Under the pieces are notes generated by a model. That model was not told the origin of the DNA. It saw only the letters and a program-made list of their open reading frames with translations, and made no database searches. From positions 62,001-126,000 of the forward strand of contig NZ_BMNH01000011.1 of NCBI RefSeq assembly GCF_014646355.1: DNA of 64,000 nt, read 5' to 3'. The position numbers and the translations under genes are program-made. Below are positions 24,782-33,807 of this stretch, in pieces. The DNA comes from Nonomuraea cavernae. Its GTDB lineage: Bacteria > Actinomycetota > Actinomycetes > Streptosporangiales > Streptosporangiaceae. How positions within the stretch are numbered: position 1 is the first letter of the stretch; each line of letters begins with the position of its first letter.

Positions 24782-26431
24782 ATGCCGATGTCAGACCTGA
24801 CGCGCGCACGGGCGCGGGTCTCCGAACTTCTCGCCGAATACCGGATCCCGAGCGCCGCGATCGGGATCCTCCGAGACGGGGAGATCACCGACTTCGCCGT
24901 CGGCGTCAAGAACGCGGCGACGCGCGAGCCCGCGACGCCCGACACCATCTACCAGTGCGGTTCCATGACCAAGACCTGGACCGCCCTCGCCTTCATGCAA
25001 CTCGTCGACGAGGGAAAAGCCGACCTGGACCAACCGGTGCGGACCCATCTCCCCGAGTTCGAGGTCGCCGATCCCGAGGTCGGCGCCCATGTCACGCCCC
25101 GCCATCTCCTGAACCACACGCACGGCATCGAGGAGGCCTACGGCCGGCCCGGCGAAGGCGACGATGTGAACGAGCGCATGGTCGCGAACATCGCCGGCGC
25201 GCCTCAGGTGCATCCCCTGGGCCACACCCACGGCTACAGCGCGGCCCTGGGTTACGCCATTCTCGCCCGCGTCATGGAGGTGATCGATGGCCGACGGTGG
25301 GACGACATCATGCGCGATCGCCTCTTCGTCCCGCTGGGACTGACCAGCACGTCCACCTGGCACGACCAGGTGGACCCGCACCGCGCCGCGACGGGGCACC
25401 TGGTCCGCTCCCTCGACGAGGGGCCGATCGTCGCACCGCTGAGCCATTTGCCGCGTTCCTTCGGCGCCGGTGGCAACATCAGCTCGACGGCGCGGGAGGT
25501 GCTCACGATGGCGCACGTCTTCCTCGACGGCGGCAAAGCGCCGAACGGCACCAGAATCGTCTCGACCGAGGCTGTTCGCGAGATGACCGAATCACGCGTC
25601 CCCGTGCCCGATCCGTATCTGTTCGGGCCCGAGTGGGCCCTCGGTCTCATCGTGTGCGACTGGCACGGCCAGACCGTCTACGCGCACGACGGCAGCACCG
25701 TCGGCCAGAGCGCCCGCCTGCGGATCCTGCCGGATTCGGGCCTCGCCCTCGTGCTGCTGGCCAATGCCGGGCCGCGGGACGGCTTCTACAAGAAGGTGTT
25801 CGACGAAATCCTCTCCGACCTCGGGGCGCCCACGATCCCGGACCTGCCGCAACCCGATCCGAGTCTGGTCCTCGACCCGTCCAGGTACGAAGGCGTCTAC
25901 GAGCGGCCGGGCTCCCGTTACACGGTGTCGGCCGAGGACGGAGATCTCCGCCTCACCTTCGCCGCGAATCCCCTGGAGGCACAACTCACCGGTAAGCCGG
26001 AACGCGTCACGTACGAGCTGCTTCCGATCAGCGAGACGCACTTCCTGATGCCTTCAGCCGGCCCACTCGAAGACCCCCAGACCGTCGCCATCTACGACTT
26101 CCACGACGGCGTCGCGCAATACCTCCACACCAATTGCCGAGTGAATCCGAGGGCAAAGGAAAAGAACACCGGAATGCACGTCATGACGATTTCCACGATT
26201 TCCGACAACGGCGGGTTCTGGGACGCGCTGAAGGCGGCGTACGGGCAACTGCCGAAGGGCGCCGGCTGGCCCCTGGCGGTGGCCAGCGACGACGGGACCA
26301 AAGCGGTGAACATCATCGTCCACGACTCAGTCGACAGCGTCAGAACGTTCTTCGAGAGGCACGCCGGCCCCTTCGCCACGACGGAATACTTCGAAGCCGA
26401 CGCGGCCAACGCGGTAGGCCTCCCGAAGTAG
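24782..26431 (+). CDS. Beta-lactamase-fold serine hydrolase with an extra C-terminal domain
   Basis: A 549-residue protein. Residues 1 to about 370 form a class-C beta-lactamase/esterase domain: the nucleophile motif is SMTK (Ser61, Lys64), Tyr lies in HGYSAALGY, and HDGSTVGQ replaces the KTG box. A lipocalin-like DUF3471-type region follows (about 375-460). The last 85 residues (MHVMTISTISDN...EADAANAVGLPK) resemble a separate small alpha/beta-barrel protein often found alone, so this looks like a gene fusion. There is no signal peptide, so it is probably cytoplasmic. ATG 24782 or 24788 can start after GGAAAGGA. It is divergent from a two-HTH regulator. Confidence 0.82.
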   Translation: MPMSDLTRARARVSELLAEYRIPSAAIGILRDGEITDFAVGVKNAATREPATPDTIYQCGSMTKTWTALAFMQLVDEGKADLDQPVRTHLPEFEVADPEVGAHVTPRHLLNHTHGIEEAYGRPGEGDDVNERMVANIAGAPQVHPLGHTHGYSAALGYAILARVMEVIDGRRWDDIMRDRLFVPLGLTSTSTWHDQVDPHRAATGHLVRSLDEGPIVAPLSHLPRSFGAGGNISSTAREVLTMAHVFLDGGKAPNGTRIVSTEAVREMTESRVPVPDPYLFGPEWALGLIVCDWHGQTVYAHDGSTVGQSARLRILPDSGLALVLLANAGPRDGFYKKVFDEILSDLGAPTIPDLPQPDPSLVLDPSRYEGVYERPGSRYTVSAEDGDLRLTFAANPLEAQLTGKPERVTYELLPISETHFLMPSAGPLEDPQTVAIYDFHDGVAQYLHTNCRVNPRAKEKNTGMHVMTISTISDNGGFWDALKAAYGQLPKGAGWPLAVASDDGTKAVNIIVHDSVDSVRTFFERHAGPFATTEYFEADAANAVGLPK

Positions 26432-26475
26432 CCGCTCCTCGAACTCGATGGGTGACCAGCGGAAAGGCAGGGTCA

Positions 26476-26888
26476 ATGTCCAGCGCGCAGTTGTACGACA
26501 CCATCGGAGCCACCTACACCGTGACACGGCGCACCGAACCACGCATCGCCGCGCGGATCTGGGCCGCGCTCGGCGATGCCCGGACCGTCTTGCCGGCCGG
26601 CCTTCGGTGACCGAGCAGGCCCGCGCGATCGGAGCCCGGACGGAACCGGTGCTCATCCCATGGGACTGCGCTGACGGCTTCTTCGAGGCACACTGGCGCC
26701 GGCCCGAGGCATACCTGGACGAGGATGTCCGTCGCGGGGTGTCGGTCTGGGCCAGAGTCGGGCCGGACGCCGAACAGCGCGCGGTGCGCGGCCTCCGGGA
26801 TGACCTCGCCTCCGGCCGGTGGGCCGAACGCAACCGAGACCTCGCATCTCGACGCGGCGGAGCTCGGCCTTCGCCTGCTGATCGCCTG
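26476..26888 (+). pseudogene. SAM-dependent methyltransferase remnant
   Basis: Bases 26476-26605 encode the N-terminus of a class I methyltransferase (LYDTIGATYTVTRRTEPRIA, IWAALGDARTVL). The SAM-binding GxGxG segment that should follow is absent. From about 26606 another frame gives the C-terminal region (PVLIPWDCADGFFEAHWRRP, then DLASGRWAERNRDL). After about 26838 the homology moves to a third frame ending in LDAAELGLRLLIA and a stop near 26888. So there is a large internal deletion plus a frameshift. It follows the hydrolase gene by 44 bases in the same direction. It cannot encode an active enzyme. Confidence 0.7.
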
Positions 26889-27181
26889 AACCCGCGCCGC
26901 CCGCACCTGCGGAGCCACTGGCTCCGCCTCATGGACTTCGGCGAGTTCGCCGAGAGCGCCGACGCGGACGGCGTCTTCCGCGGGTTCCGGAGCTGAACCT
27001 CTGGGCCGCCGAGGCGGAAAGGGGGATCCGGCCTCCTGATGACTCTCGCAGGGCGCTTCGAGACCCGCATCACGACGGTGTTGAGCAGGTGGGATCGGGC
27101 GCCGATGAGAAATGGCGCCGACAGTCGTCTAAGTAGACGTCCGGTGAAAACGCGCTGCGCGCATCAAGGGAGAGCAACGAG
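26889..27181. other. Non-coding gap with two palindromes
   Basis: No gene is visible here. GGCGCC repeats at 27098-27103 and 27114-27119 can form a hairpin, possibly ending upstream transcription. CGTCTAAGTAGACG (27126-27139) is a 14-bp palindrome with a two-base centre located 42 bases before the DHFR-like gene, a candidate operator. Confidence 0.4.
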
Positions 27182-27751
27182 ATGAGACCACTTCGATACT
27201 CGATCAACGTCACGCTCGACGGCTGCTGCCATCACGAGGCAGGGCTCCCCCCGGACGAGGAGTCGATGCGTTACTGGACCGCTGAGATGGAGCGAGCCGA
27301 TGCCCTGCTATTCGGCCGGGTGACCTACGAGATGATGGAGTCGGCGTGGCGGAAGCCGGCCACGGACACGTGGCCTGACTGGATGGATGAGTGGCAGATC
27401 CCGTTCGCCGAGACCATCGACCGGGCGAAGAAGTACGTCGTGTCGAGCACGCTGAGCGCGGTCGATTGGAATGCCGAGCTGGTGCGAGGCGACTTCGGGC
27501 AAGCGGTTCAGCGGCTCAAGCAGGAGTCAGGCGAGGGCCTGTGGGTGGGTGGCGTGACGCTCCCCCTGGCGTTGGCAGATCTGGGACTGATCGACGAGTA
27601 CGAGTTCCTTGTGCAGCCGGTCCTTGCCGGACACGGGCCGACGTTGCTCGCCGGTCTGCGCGAGCGCATCCAGCTCGAGCCCGTGGACCGCCGTGAGTTC
27701 CGGTCGGGGGCGGTCGCCCTGCGATACCGGCCCACGCGAGTTACGGCTTGA
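27182..27751 (+). CDS. Dihydrofolate reductase-like (RibD C-terminal) family protein
   Basis: A 189-residue cytoplasmic protein of the YyaP/RibD_C family. The fold signatures are LRYSINVTLDGC at the N-terminus, ADALLFGRVTYEMME for the cofactor region, and LWVGGVTLPLALADLGLIDEYEFLVQPVLAGHG cited as residues 120-152. Members are NADPH-dependent reductases of unknown substrate and are not the housekeeping folate enzyme. The ATG has GGGAGAG about eight bases upstream. It stands alone, with a palindrome in front, and converges on a VOC gene. Confidence 0.85.
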   Translation: MRPLRYSINVTLDGCCHHEAGLPPDEESMRYWTAEMERADALLFGRVTYEMMESAWRKPATDTWPDWMDEWQIPFAETIDRAKKYVVSSTLSAVDWNAELVRGDFGQAVQRLKQESGEGLWVGGVTLPLALADLGLIDEYEFLVQPVLAGHGPTLLAGLRERIQLEPVDRREFRSGAVALRYRPTRVTA

Positions 27752-27808
27752 CGTGATTCATCCTGGCACGTTGGCCGCTCCCTCGGGTCGCCGGTCGCGC
27801 GGGGACGG

Positions 27809-28534
27809 TCACGCCAGCGGGGGCAACACGCAGAACTCGTTGCCATCGGGATCGGCCATCACCACATGGCTGACCCCGCGCCGGCCGATGTCGACCCGGG
27901 AAGCTCCGAGGGAGACGAGACGGTCGACCTCCGCCTGCTGATCACCGTGCGCAGGCGGAGCGAGGTCGAAGTGCAGTCTGTTCTTCCCCGTCTTCGGCAT
28001 CACCGGCGGGCCGCCCCAGGTGATCTTCGGGCCGCCGTGCGGCGAGCGGATCGCGGTCTCCTGGTCCTGGTCCCAGACCAGCGGCCAGCCCAGCGCTTCG
28101 CTCCAGAAATAGCCGACCTCCTGCGAACCGTCGCAGGCGAGCGCTCCGACGAATCCGCAGTCGGCCAGGAACTCGTTGTCCGGCCCGATGACGCAGAACT
28201 CATCGCCCTCAGGGTCGGCGAGCACCACGTGATCCTCCTCGGGGCGTTGCCCGACGTCGATGTGCCGCGCGCCGAGCCGAAGTGCCCTGGCCACCGTCTG
28301 CCGCTGGTCGTCGAGGGACGTGCTCGTCAGATCGAAGTGCATCTGGTTCGGGCCGATCTTCTTCTCCTGGCTCGGCAGACATCGGATCCGGAACCCGGTG
28401 TCGTCGCTCGGCAGGAGCGCGATGCCGTCGCGGGGGTCGTCGGCCATCTCCCAGCCCAGGACTCCGGCCCAGAAGCGCGCGAGAGCGAGCGGGTCGTTGG
28501 CGTCGAAGCAGAGCGCGACGAGCTGGGACGTCAT
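27809..28534 (-). CDS. Two-domain VOC (glyoxalase/dioxygenase-like) protein
   Basis: A 241-residue protein with two vicinal-oxygen-chelate modules (about 1-120 and 125-241). Each ends in the same pattern: HVVLADPEGDEFCVIGP and HVVMADPDGNEFCVLPP. Such two-module proteins in actinomycetes are related to glyoxalase-like and bleomycin-resistance-like families; the reaction is not predictable. The ATG at 28534 begins directly at the first beta strand. It is followed on the left by a convergent DHFR-like gene. Confidence 0.85.
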   Translation of the reverse strand: MTSQLVALCFDANDPLALARFWAGVLGWEMADDPRDGIALLPSDDTGFRIRCLPSQEKKIGPNQMHFDLTSTSLDDQRQTVARALRLGARHIDVGQRPEEDHVVLADPEGDEFCVIGPDNEFLADCGFVGALACDGSQEVGYFWSEALGWPLVWDQDQETAIRSPHGGPKITWGGPPVMPKTGKNRLHFDLAPPAHGDQQAEVDRLVSLGASRVDIGRRGVSHVVMADPDGNEFCVLPPLA

Positions 28535-28605
28535 CGTGGGTCTCCGATCTGCGGACTCACAGGCGCGGACAGGGCACGTCGTCCTGACGCGTGGCGCAAG
28601 CAACG

Positions 28606-31035
28606 CTAGCCCGATCGAGGACCGCGACGCCAACGGGTTTCCGCCGCGCCGGCCGGTGCCGCACGCCGTACTGCGGGGCGTGCCGCGAGTACGGCGGCGC
28701 AGGCGGCGAGGGCCAGGCAGGCGGCGATCACTCCCAGGATGAGCGGCCACGGCACCACGAGGGGGACGTCCGCGCGCATGGCGGTGGCGAAAGCGCGTCG
28801 CATGCCCAGCAGCGCGGGCAACGCCACCACCAGCCCCAGCCCGCCGCCGAGCAGCACCACGAGCACCGACTCGGCCGCCACGGTCGCGAGCACCTGCCGG
28901 ACCGTGGCGCCGGACAGGCGCAGCACCGCGAGGTCGCGAACGCGCCCGGCCGCCGACATCGCCATCGTGTTCACGATCGCCACGCCCGCGTAGGCCGTGG
29001 ACACCACGACGAGGAGCACGGTGGCGATCCACACCAGCCGATCCTCCTCCGCGTCCGCCTCCGCCGCGTAGGTGGGGACGTCCATCACGCGCGCCCCCGG
29101 GCCGGGCGGGCCGGCGGCGCCCGCGACGTACGCCTCCTCGGCGAGGGCCACCGGGTCGTGCCTCCTGAGCAGTTCCCGGGAGAGCAGCACGTCGGCGTCC
29201 GCCTCCCGGACCACCCCGGCCACCGTCGGCGTCGCCGACGTGCCGTCCTCGAACGACACCGGCAACGTCGAGCCCGGCCGCAGCCCCCGGTCCTCGGCCA
29301 GCCACTGCGCCACGAGCACCCGGTCCTCGCTCCGCAGCGCGTCGAGCGAGCCGGACACCATCTGGACGTCCCCCGCCCGCTCCAGCAGTTCGGGGGTGGC
29401 GCCGATGGCGCTCAGGACGCCGCCGTCCGGCTCGAACAGGCCACTGAACAGGGACGACTCCGCACCTGCCGCCGACGCCGCGGCGTCCGTCAGCCCCGGC
29501 GTGCCGTCCGGCACGATCACCGCGTCCGCCCGGATCGTGGTGGCGCGCACCTCCGCGAACGCCGCGGCGGTCGTCTGCACCATCCCCGTGATCAGTACCG
29601 CGCACCCCACCGTGATCAGCACCGGCGTGGCCGTCGCCGCGGTACGGCGGACCGCGGTCAGCGCGTTCTCCCGGACGAGCATCCCGGTCGCGCCGCGGCC
29701 CCGGGCGAGCGGCCACGACACCAGCCGCGCCACCGGCGGCACGACCGCGGGCGACAGCAGCGCCAGCCCGGCGATCACCCCCATCGCCGCGACCAGCCCC
29801 GACACCACGAACGCGTCCGAGCCGTCCGAACGGCCCGCGCCGGCCGCGGCCGCCAGACCCAGCGCGCAGCACGCCACCCCGGCGATCCACCGCCCGCGCG
29901 GCATCGGACGGTCGTCCACCTCGGCCTCGCGCAGCGCCTCCAGCGGGCGCACCCGCGCGGCCCGCCGGGACGCCGACCACACACCCGCCAGCGTGACGAC
30001 CACCCCCACCGCGAACGAGCCCGCGAGCGGCAGCGGCGACCACCGCACCGCGAAGCCCGGCGGCTGGAACCCCACCGTGACGAGCAGGTCCCCCAGCACG
30101 GGACCCAGCAACGCGCCGGCCGCCACCCCTCCCGCCGTCGCGGTGACACCGACCGCCAGCGCCTCGCCGTACACCATCCGCCGCACCTGGCGCGGCGTCG
30201 CGCCGACGGCGCGCAGCAGGCCGAACTCGCGGCGCCGCTGCGCCACCCCCACCGCGAACGTCGAACCCACCACCAGGACCGACACGAACGCCGACAGCGC
30301 GGCCATGGCGGTGAGCACCTGCAGGCCGATCCAGCGGGTCCGCTCGTCCTCCCGCGTCTCCAGGGCGCCGCGCCCCTCCCCGGTGAGCACCACGCCGCCC
30401 GCCACCGCCCGCGCGGCCGCGGCGACCGCGGCGACATCCGCCCCCGGCTCGGTGACCAGGCCGATCGCGCGCACCCCCGCCGAGAGGCGGGCCGCCTCCG
30501 CGTCGTTCAGATACACCCCCGGCCCGTCCACCGTGCCGGACACCGGGTACGTCACCGGCCCGTGCACGGTCAGCACGGACACCCGCTCCCCCGGCGCGAG
30601 ACCCAGTGACCGGTCCAGCGCCACCTCGCCCTCCCGCGGCGCGGCGCCCGCCGTCAGCGGGTACGGCGCCAGCATCGCCGCCGACCACGCGTACCCACGG
30701 TCACCCGCCACCGGCCTGCCCCCGATGACCGGCTGCGCGTAGAACGTCCGATCCGGTACGGCCTGCGCCACCCCGGGGATCGCGTCCAGCCGTTCCCGCA
30801 GCGACGCCACCGTCTCCGGCGACCACGGGCGGTCCGGGGCGAAGTCGCCGTCGCCACGCTCGGCCATCGGCACCGAGACGAACACGGGCGTCCCCGCCAG
30901 CCGCTCGGGCACCCTCGCCCCCGCCGAGGCCAGAGCCAGGACGCTCATCGACACCATCGCCATGCCGAGGAACAGCACGACGAACCCCCCGGCGAAGGAG
31001 GGCCACCGCTCTCGCAACGTCGCGAAGGTCAGCAC
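28606..31035 (-). CDS. FtsX-like ABC transporter permease, two-module type
   Basis: An 809-residue permease with ten or so helices: one N-terminal helix, a large extracellular domain, three helices with the FtsX signature EFGLLRAVGATPRQVRRMV, an internal duplication with a second extracellular domain, and three final helices (VLRLSGATVRQVLATVAAE). The GTG at 31035 overlaps the end of the upstream ATPase gene by seven bases, giving translational coupling. This layout fits exporters or BceB/MacB-like antimicrobial-peptide systems. The divergent NarL-type two-component system starting at 31956 is a plausible regulator. Confidence 0.85.
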   Translation of the reverse strand: MLTFATLRERWPSFAGGFVVLFLGMAMVSMSVLALASAGARVPERLAGTPVFVSVPMAERGDGDFAPDRPWSPETVASLRERLDAIPGVAQAVPDRTFYAQPVIGGRPVAGDRGYAWSAAMLAPYPLTAGAAPREGEVALDRSLGLAPGERVSVLTVHGPVTYPVSGTVDGPGVYLNDAEAARLSAGVRAIGLVTEPGADVAAVAAAARAVAGGVVLTGEGRGALETREDERTRWIGLQVLTAMAALSAFVSVLVVGSTFAVGVAQRRREFGLLRAVGATPRQVRRMVYGEALAVGVTATAGGVAAGALLGPVLGDLLVTVGFQPPGFAVRWSPLPLAGSFAVGVVVTLAGVWSASRRAARVRPLEALREAEVDDRPMPRGRWIAGVACCALGLAAAAGAGRSDGSDAFVVSGLVAAMGVIAGLALLSPAVVPPVARLVSWPLARGRGATGMLVRENALTAVRRTAATATPVLITVGCAVLITGMVQTTAAAFAEVRATTIRADAVIVPDGTPGLTDAAASAAGAESSLFSGLFEPDGGVLSAIGATPELLERAGDVQMVSGSLDALRSEDRVLVAQWLAEDRGLRPGSTLPVSFEDGTSATPTVAGVVREADADVLLSRELLRRHDPVALAEEAYVAGAAGPPGPGARVMDVPTYAAEADAEEDRLVWIATVLLVVVSTAYAGVAIVNTMAMSAAGRVRDLAVLRLSGATVRQVLATVAAESVLVVLLGGGLGLVVALPALLGMRRAFATAMRADVPLVVPWPLILGVIAACLALAACAAVLAARPAVRRAAPAGAAETRWRRGPRSG

Positions 31036-31844
31036 GGCGCGGCCTCCAGGACGGCCATCCGGGCGGCGACGATCTCGGCGGTGACCGTACCGGTGAGCTC
31101 GTCCACCACGCGCCCGTCGGCGAGGAAGAGCACCCGGTCGGCGTAGGAGGCCGTCACCGGGTCGTGCGTCACCATGATCATCGTCTGTCCGCGGTCGTCG
31201 ACCAGCCCGCGCAGCATGCCGAGGATCTGGCGCGACACCCTGGTGTCGAGCTGGCCGGTCGGCTCGTCGGCGAACACCACCGCGGGCCTGGTGATCAGCG
31301 CCCGCGCGATGGCGACGCGCTGCTGCTCGCCGCCGGACAGGCCGCTCGGCCGGTGCCCCGCCCGGTCCGCGAGGCCGACCTCCGCCAGCGCCGCCCGGAC
31401 CAGGCCGGACGGGGCGGCGCGGCCCGCCAGGCGCAGCGGCAGCGCCACGTTCTGCTCGGCGGTGAGCGCGGACACCAGGTTGAACGCCTGGAAGACGAAC
31501 CCCACCCGCTCGCGGCGCAGCAGGGTCAGGCCGTTCTCGCTCAGCGAGCCGAGGTCGGTGCCGTCGATGGCGACCGTGCCGCCGGTCGGCCGGTCCAGGC
31601 CCGCCGCGCAGTGCAGCAGGGTCGACTTGCCCGACCCCGACGGACCCATGATCGCCGTCAGGGTGCCCGCGTGGAAGCTCGCCGTCACCCCGTCGAGGGC
31701 CCTCACCGTGTGGGCGGCCGTGCCGTACAGCCGGCGCACCGCCCGCAGCCGCACGGTCTCCTCGCGGTCCACCTGCCCCGGGTCCCCGCCGGGCGCTGCC
31801 GGGTGCGCGCCGTCTCGGCCGCCTGTGGTCTCTGCCGGATTCAT
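31029..31844 (-). CDS. ABC transporter ATP-binding protein
   Basis: A 271-residue LolD/MacB-type ATPase. Walker A is GPSGSGKST, the Q-loop lies in VGFVFQAFNL, the signature is LSGGEQQRVAIARAL, Walker B is AVVFADEPTGQLD, and the switch His is in IMVTHDP. An N-terminal extension of about 30 Gly/Pro/Asp-rich residues precedes the domain. The ATG at 31844 is preferred over a TTG at 31856. It is the first gene of an ATPase-permease operon, divergent from a two-component system. Confidence 0.9.
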   Translation of the reverse strand: MNPAETTGGRDGAHPAAPGGDPGQVDREETVRLRAVRRLYGTAAHTVRALDGVTASFHAGTLTAIMGPSGSGKSTLLHCAAGLDRPTGGTVAIDGTDLGSLSENGLTLLRRERVGFVFQAFNLVSALTAEQNVALPLRLAGRAAPSGLVRAALAEVGLADRAGHRPSGLSGGEQQRVAIARALITRPAVVFADEPTGQLDTRVSRQILGMLRGLVDDRGQTMIMVTHDPVTASYADRVLFLADGRVVDELTGTVTAEIVAARMAVLEAAPC

Positions 31845-31943
31845 GTGGTCCAGCAAAGCCGCCTGTGCCGTGCCGGCGCATTGGCGCTGAGGCGAGAGAC
31901 AGAGGTAGATCCAGCACTACCGTGCCCGCGCACCCGGATCGGT

Positions 31944-31949
31944 TAACGT
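31944..31949 (+). promoter_or_regulatory. Possible -10 of a leaderless kinase transcript
   Basis: TAACGT ends six bases before the GTG at 31956. This is the spacing expected for a leaderless mRNA starting at the GTG, common in actinomycetes. No good -35 is seen. Confidence 0.35.
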
Positions 31950-31955
31950 CGAGGG

Positions 31956-33164
31956 GTGCTCGCCCCGACCGCCTTGGCAGCGGTGACCCGCAGGCCGTCG
32001 GCGTTCCTCCGCTCGTCGTGGCCCTGGCGGTCGCTGGCCTACCTGCTGTGCAGCGCGGTCCACGCGGTGGCCGCGTGCGTGATGATCTACGCGGCCTACG
32101 CTCTCGGCGTCGGAGTGGCGACCGTGGCCGCGCTGCTCGCTCTGACCGTGCTCACGGTGCCGGCCGCGGCGTTCGAGCGGTGGCGGCTCCGGTTGGTCGA
32201 CCACGCGCCAGCGGCCGACCCGCACCTGAGGCCGCCGCGGCCGGGTCCGCGAGCCTGGCTCGCCACCCGCCTGCGCGAGCAGGCGACCTGGCGCGAGCTG
32301 GGGTTCACGGCCGTCGCGGCGTCGGTGATGTGGTGGATGGACCTGGGACTGGTCTCGTCGGCGATCTGGCTGCCGCTGCTGCTGATGTCGGGGCCGTTCC
32401 AGCCGAGCCTGAACCCACTGGAGGGCCTGCCGCTGTTCGCCGCCGGGCTGCTGCTGTTCCCGCTGTTCGCCTACATGATGGCCGCCTGGGCGGGCACCCG
32501 CGCGTTGATCGCGCGGGCGCTCCTCGCGCCGGGCGACGCGGAGATCATCCGCTCCCGGGCCCGGCTGGTCGACGCGTTCGAGGCCGAACGCCGCCGGATC
32601 GAGCGCGACCTGCACGACGGCGCCCAGCAGCGGCTGGTGGCCCTCAGCATGAAGCTCGGCCTGGCCCGGCTCGACCTGCCGCCGGGGTCGCCCGCCGAGA
32701 CGCAGGTCGCCGACGCGCACGAGGAGGCCAAACGCGCCCTGGCCGAGCTGCGCGAGCTGATCCGGGGCGTCCATCCCCAGGTGCTCACCGACCGGGGGCT
32801 CGGCGCGGCCGTGCGCGACGTGGCGGGCCGGTCTCCCGTCCCCGTCGACGTCGACGTCTCGCTGCCCGGCCGGCTGCCGCCCCCGATCGAGGTGGCCGCC
32901 TACTACGTCGTGTCGGAGGCGATGACGAACATCGCCAGGCACAGCCGGGCGCGGCGCGGCTTCGTGCGCGCCCGGCTCCACGACGGCGCGCTGGTGCTGG
33001 AGGTCGGCGACGACGGGGTGGGCGGCGCCGACCCGGCGGCCGGGTCCGGGCTGGCCGGGCTCGCCGACCGCGTCGCCGTGACGGACGGCGTGATGACCCT
33101 GTCCAGCCCGCCAGGCGGGCCGACGTCGCTGCGTGTGGAGATCCCGTGTCCCCTCTCCGGATAG
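31956..33164 (+). CDS. NarL-type sensor histidine kinase
   Basis: A 402-residue membrane kinase. The N-terminal 180 residues have about four or five helices and no obvious extracellular sensor domain. The HisKA_3 box is IERDLHDGAQQRLVALSMKL with the phospho-His in DLHDG. The HATPase domain shows YYVVSEAMTNIARHSRA (N box) and AGSGLAGLADRV (G box). This is the type found with LuxR-family regulators in actinomycetes. The GTG may be leaderless. The response regulator gene overlaps its 3' end, and an ABC exporter is divergent upstream. Confidence 0.9.
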   Translation: MLAPTALAAVTRRPSAFLRSSWPWRSLAYLLCSAVHAVAACVMIYAAYALGVGVATVAALLALTVLTVPAAAFERWRLRLVDHAPAADPHLRPPRPGPRAWLATRLREQATWRELGFTAVAASVMWWMDLGLVSSAIWLPLLLMSGPFQPSLNPLEGLPLFAAGLLLFPLFAYMMAAWAGTRALIARALLAPGDAEIIRSRARLVDAFEAERRRIERDLHDGAQQRLVALSMKLGLARLDLPPGSPAETQVADAHEEAKRALAELRELIRGVHPQVLTDRGLGAAVRDVAGRSPVPVDVDVSLPGRLPPPIEVAAYYVVSEAMTNIARHSRARRGFVRARLHDGALVLEVGDDGVGGADPAAGSGLAGLADRVAVTDGVMTLSSPPGGPTSLRVEIPCPLSG

Positions 33165-33796
33165 CCCTCGCCGAGGACGGTGTGCTGCTCCGCGAGGGGC
33201 TTGCCGGGCTCCTCGACCGGTTCGGCCACGAGGTCGTCGCCTCGGTCGGCGACGGCGAGGCACTGATCGCCGCCGTGACCGAGCACGAACCCGACATCGT
33301 CGTCGCCGACGTGCGCATGCCGCCCGGCTTCGCCGACGAGGGACTGCGCGCCGCGCTCGCACTGCGCGCCTCCCACCCGGGGCTCGCCGTACTGGTGCTC
33401 AGCCAGTACGTCGAGCAGACCTACGCGGCCGAGCTGCTCGACTCCGACGACGGTGCGGGGATCGGCTACCTGCTGAAGGACCGGATCGGCGAGGTGCGGG
33501 AGTTCGTGGACGCGGTGGAGCGGGTCGCCCAGGGGCACACGGTCGTCGACCCGGAGGTGGTGCGGCAACTGCTCAGCCGCCGCCGCGGACCGCTGTCGCG
33601 GCTGACCCCGCGCGAGCGGGAGGTCCTCGGCCTGGTCGCGGAGGGCCGCTCCAACTCAGCCATCGCCCGCGTGCTGGTGGTCACCGAGGCGGCGGTGGCC
33701 AAGCACATCGCCGGCATCCTCGCCAAACTCGACCTGCCCCCCGCCGGGGACGACCACCGCCGCGTCCTCGCCGTCCTCGCCTACCTCCGAGGTTGA
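33146..33796 (+). CDS. NarL/LuxR-family response regulator
   Basis: A 216-residue regulator. The receiver domain has Asp55 in IVVADVRMPP as the phospho-acceptor, with LSQYVEQTYA and YLLKDRIGEV around the Thr/Ser and Lys positions. The C-terminal LuxR HTH is LTPREREVLGLVAEGRSNSA followed by VTEAAVAKHIAGILAKL. The GTG at 33146 has a GGAG six bases upstream and lies 19 bases inside the kinase gene. It should control, among others, the divergent ABC exporter. Confidence 0.92.
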   Translation: MSPLRIALAEDGVLLREGLAGLLDRFGHEVVASVGDGEALIAAVTEHEPDIVVADVRMPPGFADEGLRAALALRASHPGLAVLVLSQYVEQTYAAELLDSDDGAGIGYLLKDRIGEVREFVDAVERVAQGHTVVDPEVVRQLLSRRRGPLSRLTPREREVLGLVAEGRSNSAIARVLVVTEAAVAKHIAGILAKLDLPPAGDDHRRVLAVLAYLRG

Positions 33797-33807
33797 CCGG
33801 GCAGAGC

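Noticed and set aside
28591..30609. A 672-codon open frame on the plus strand
   Set aside because: It is a GC-skew shadow of the ABC permease gene with repeated His/Arg/Gly and no domain.
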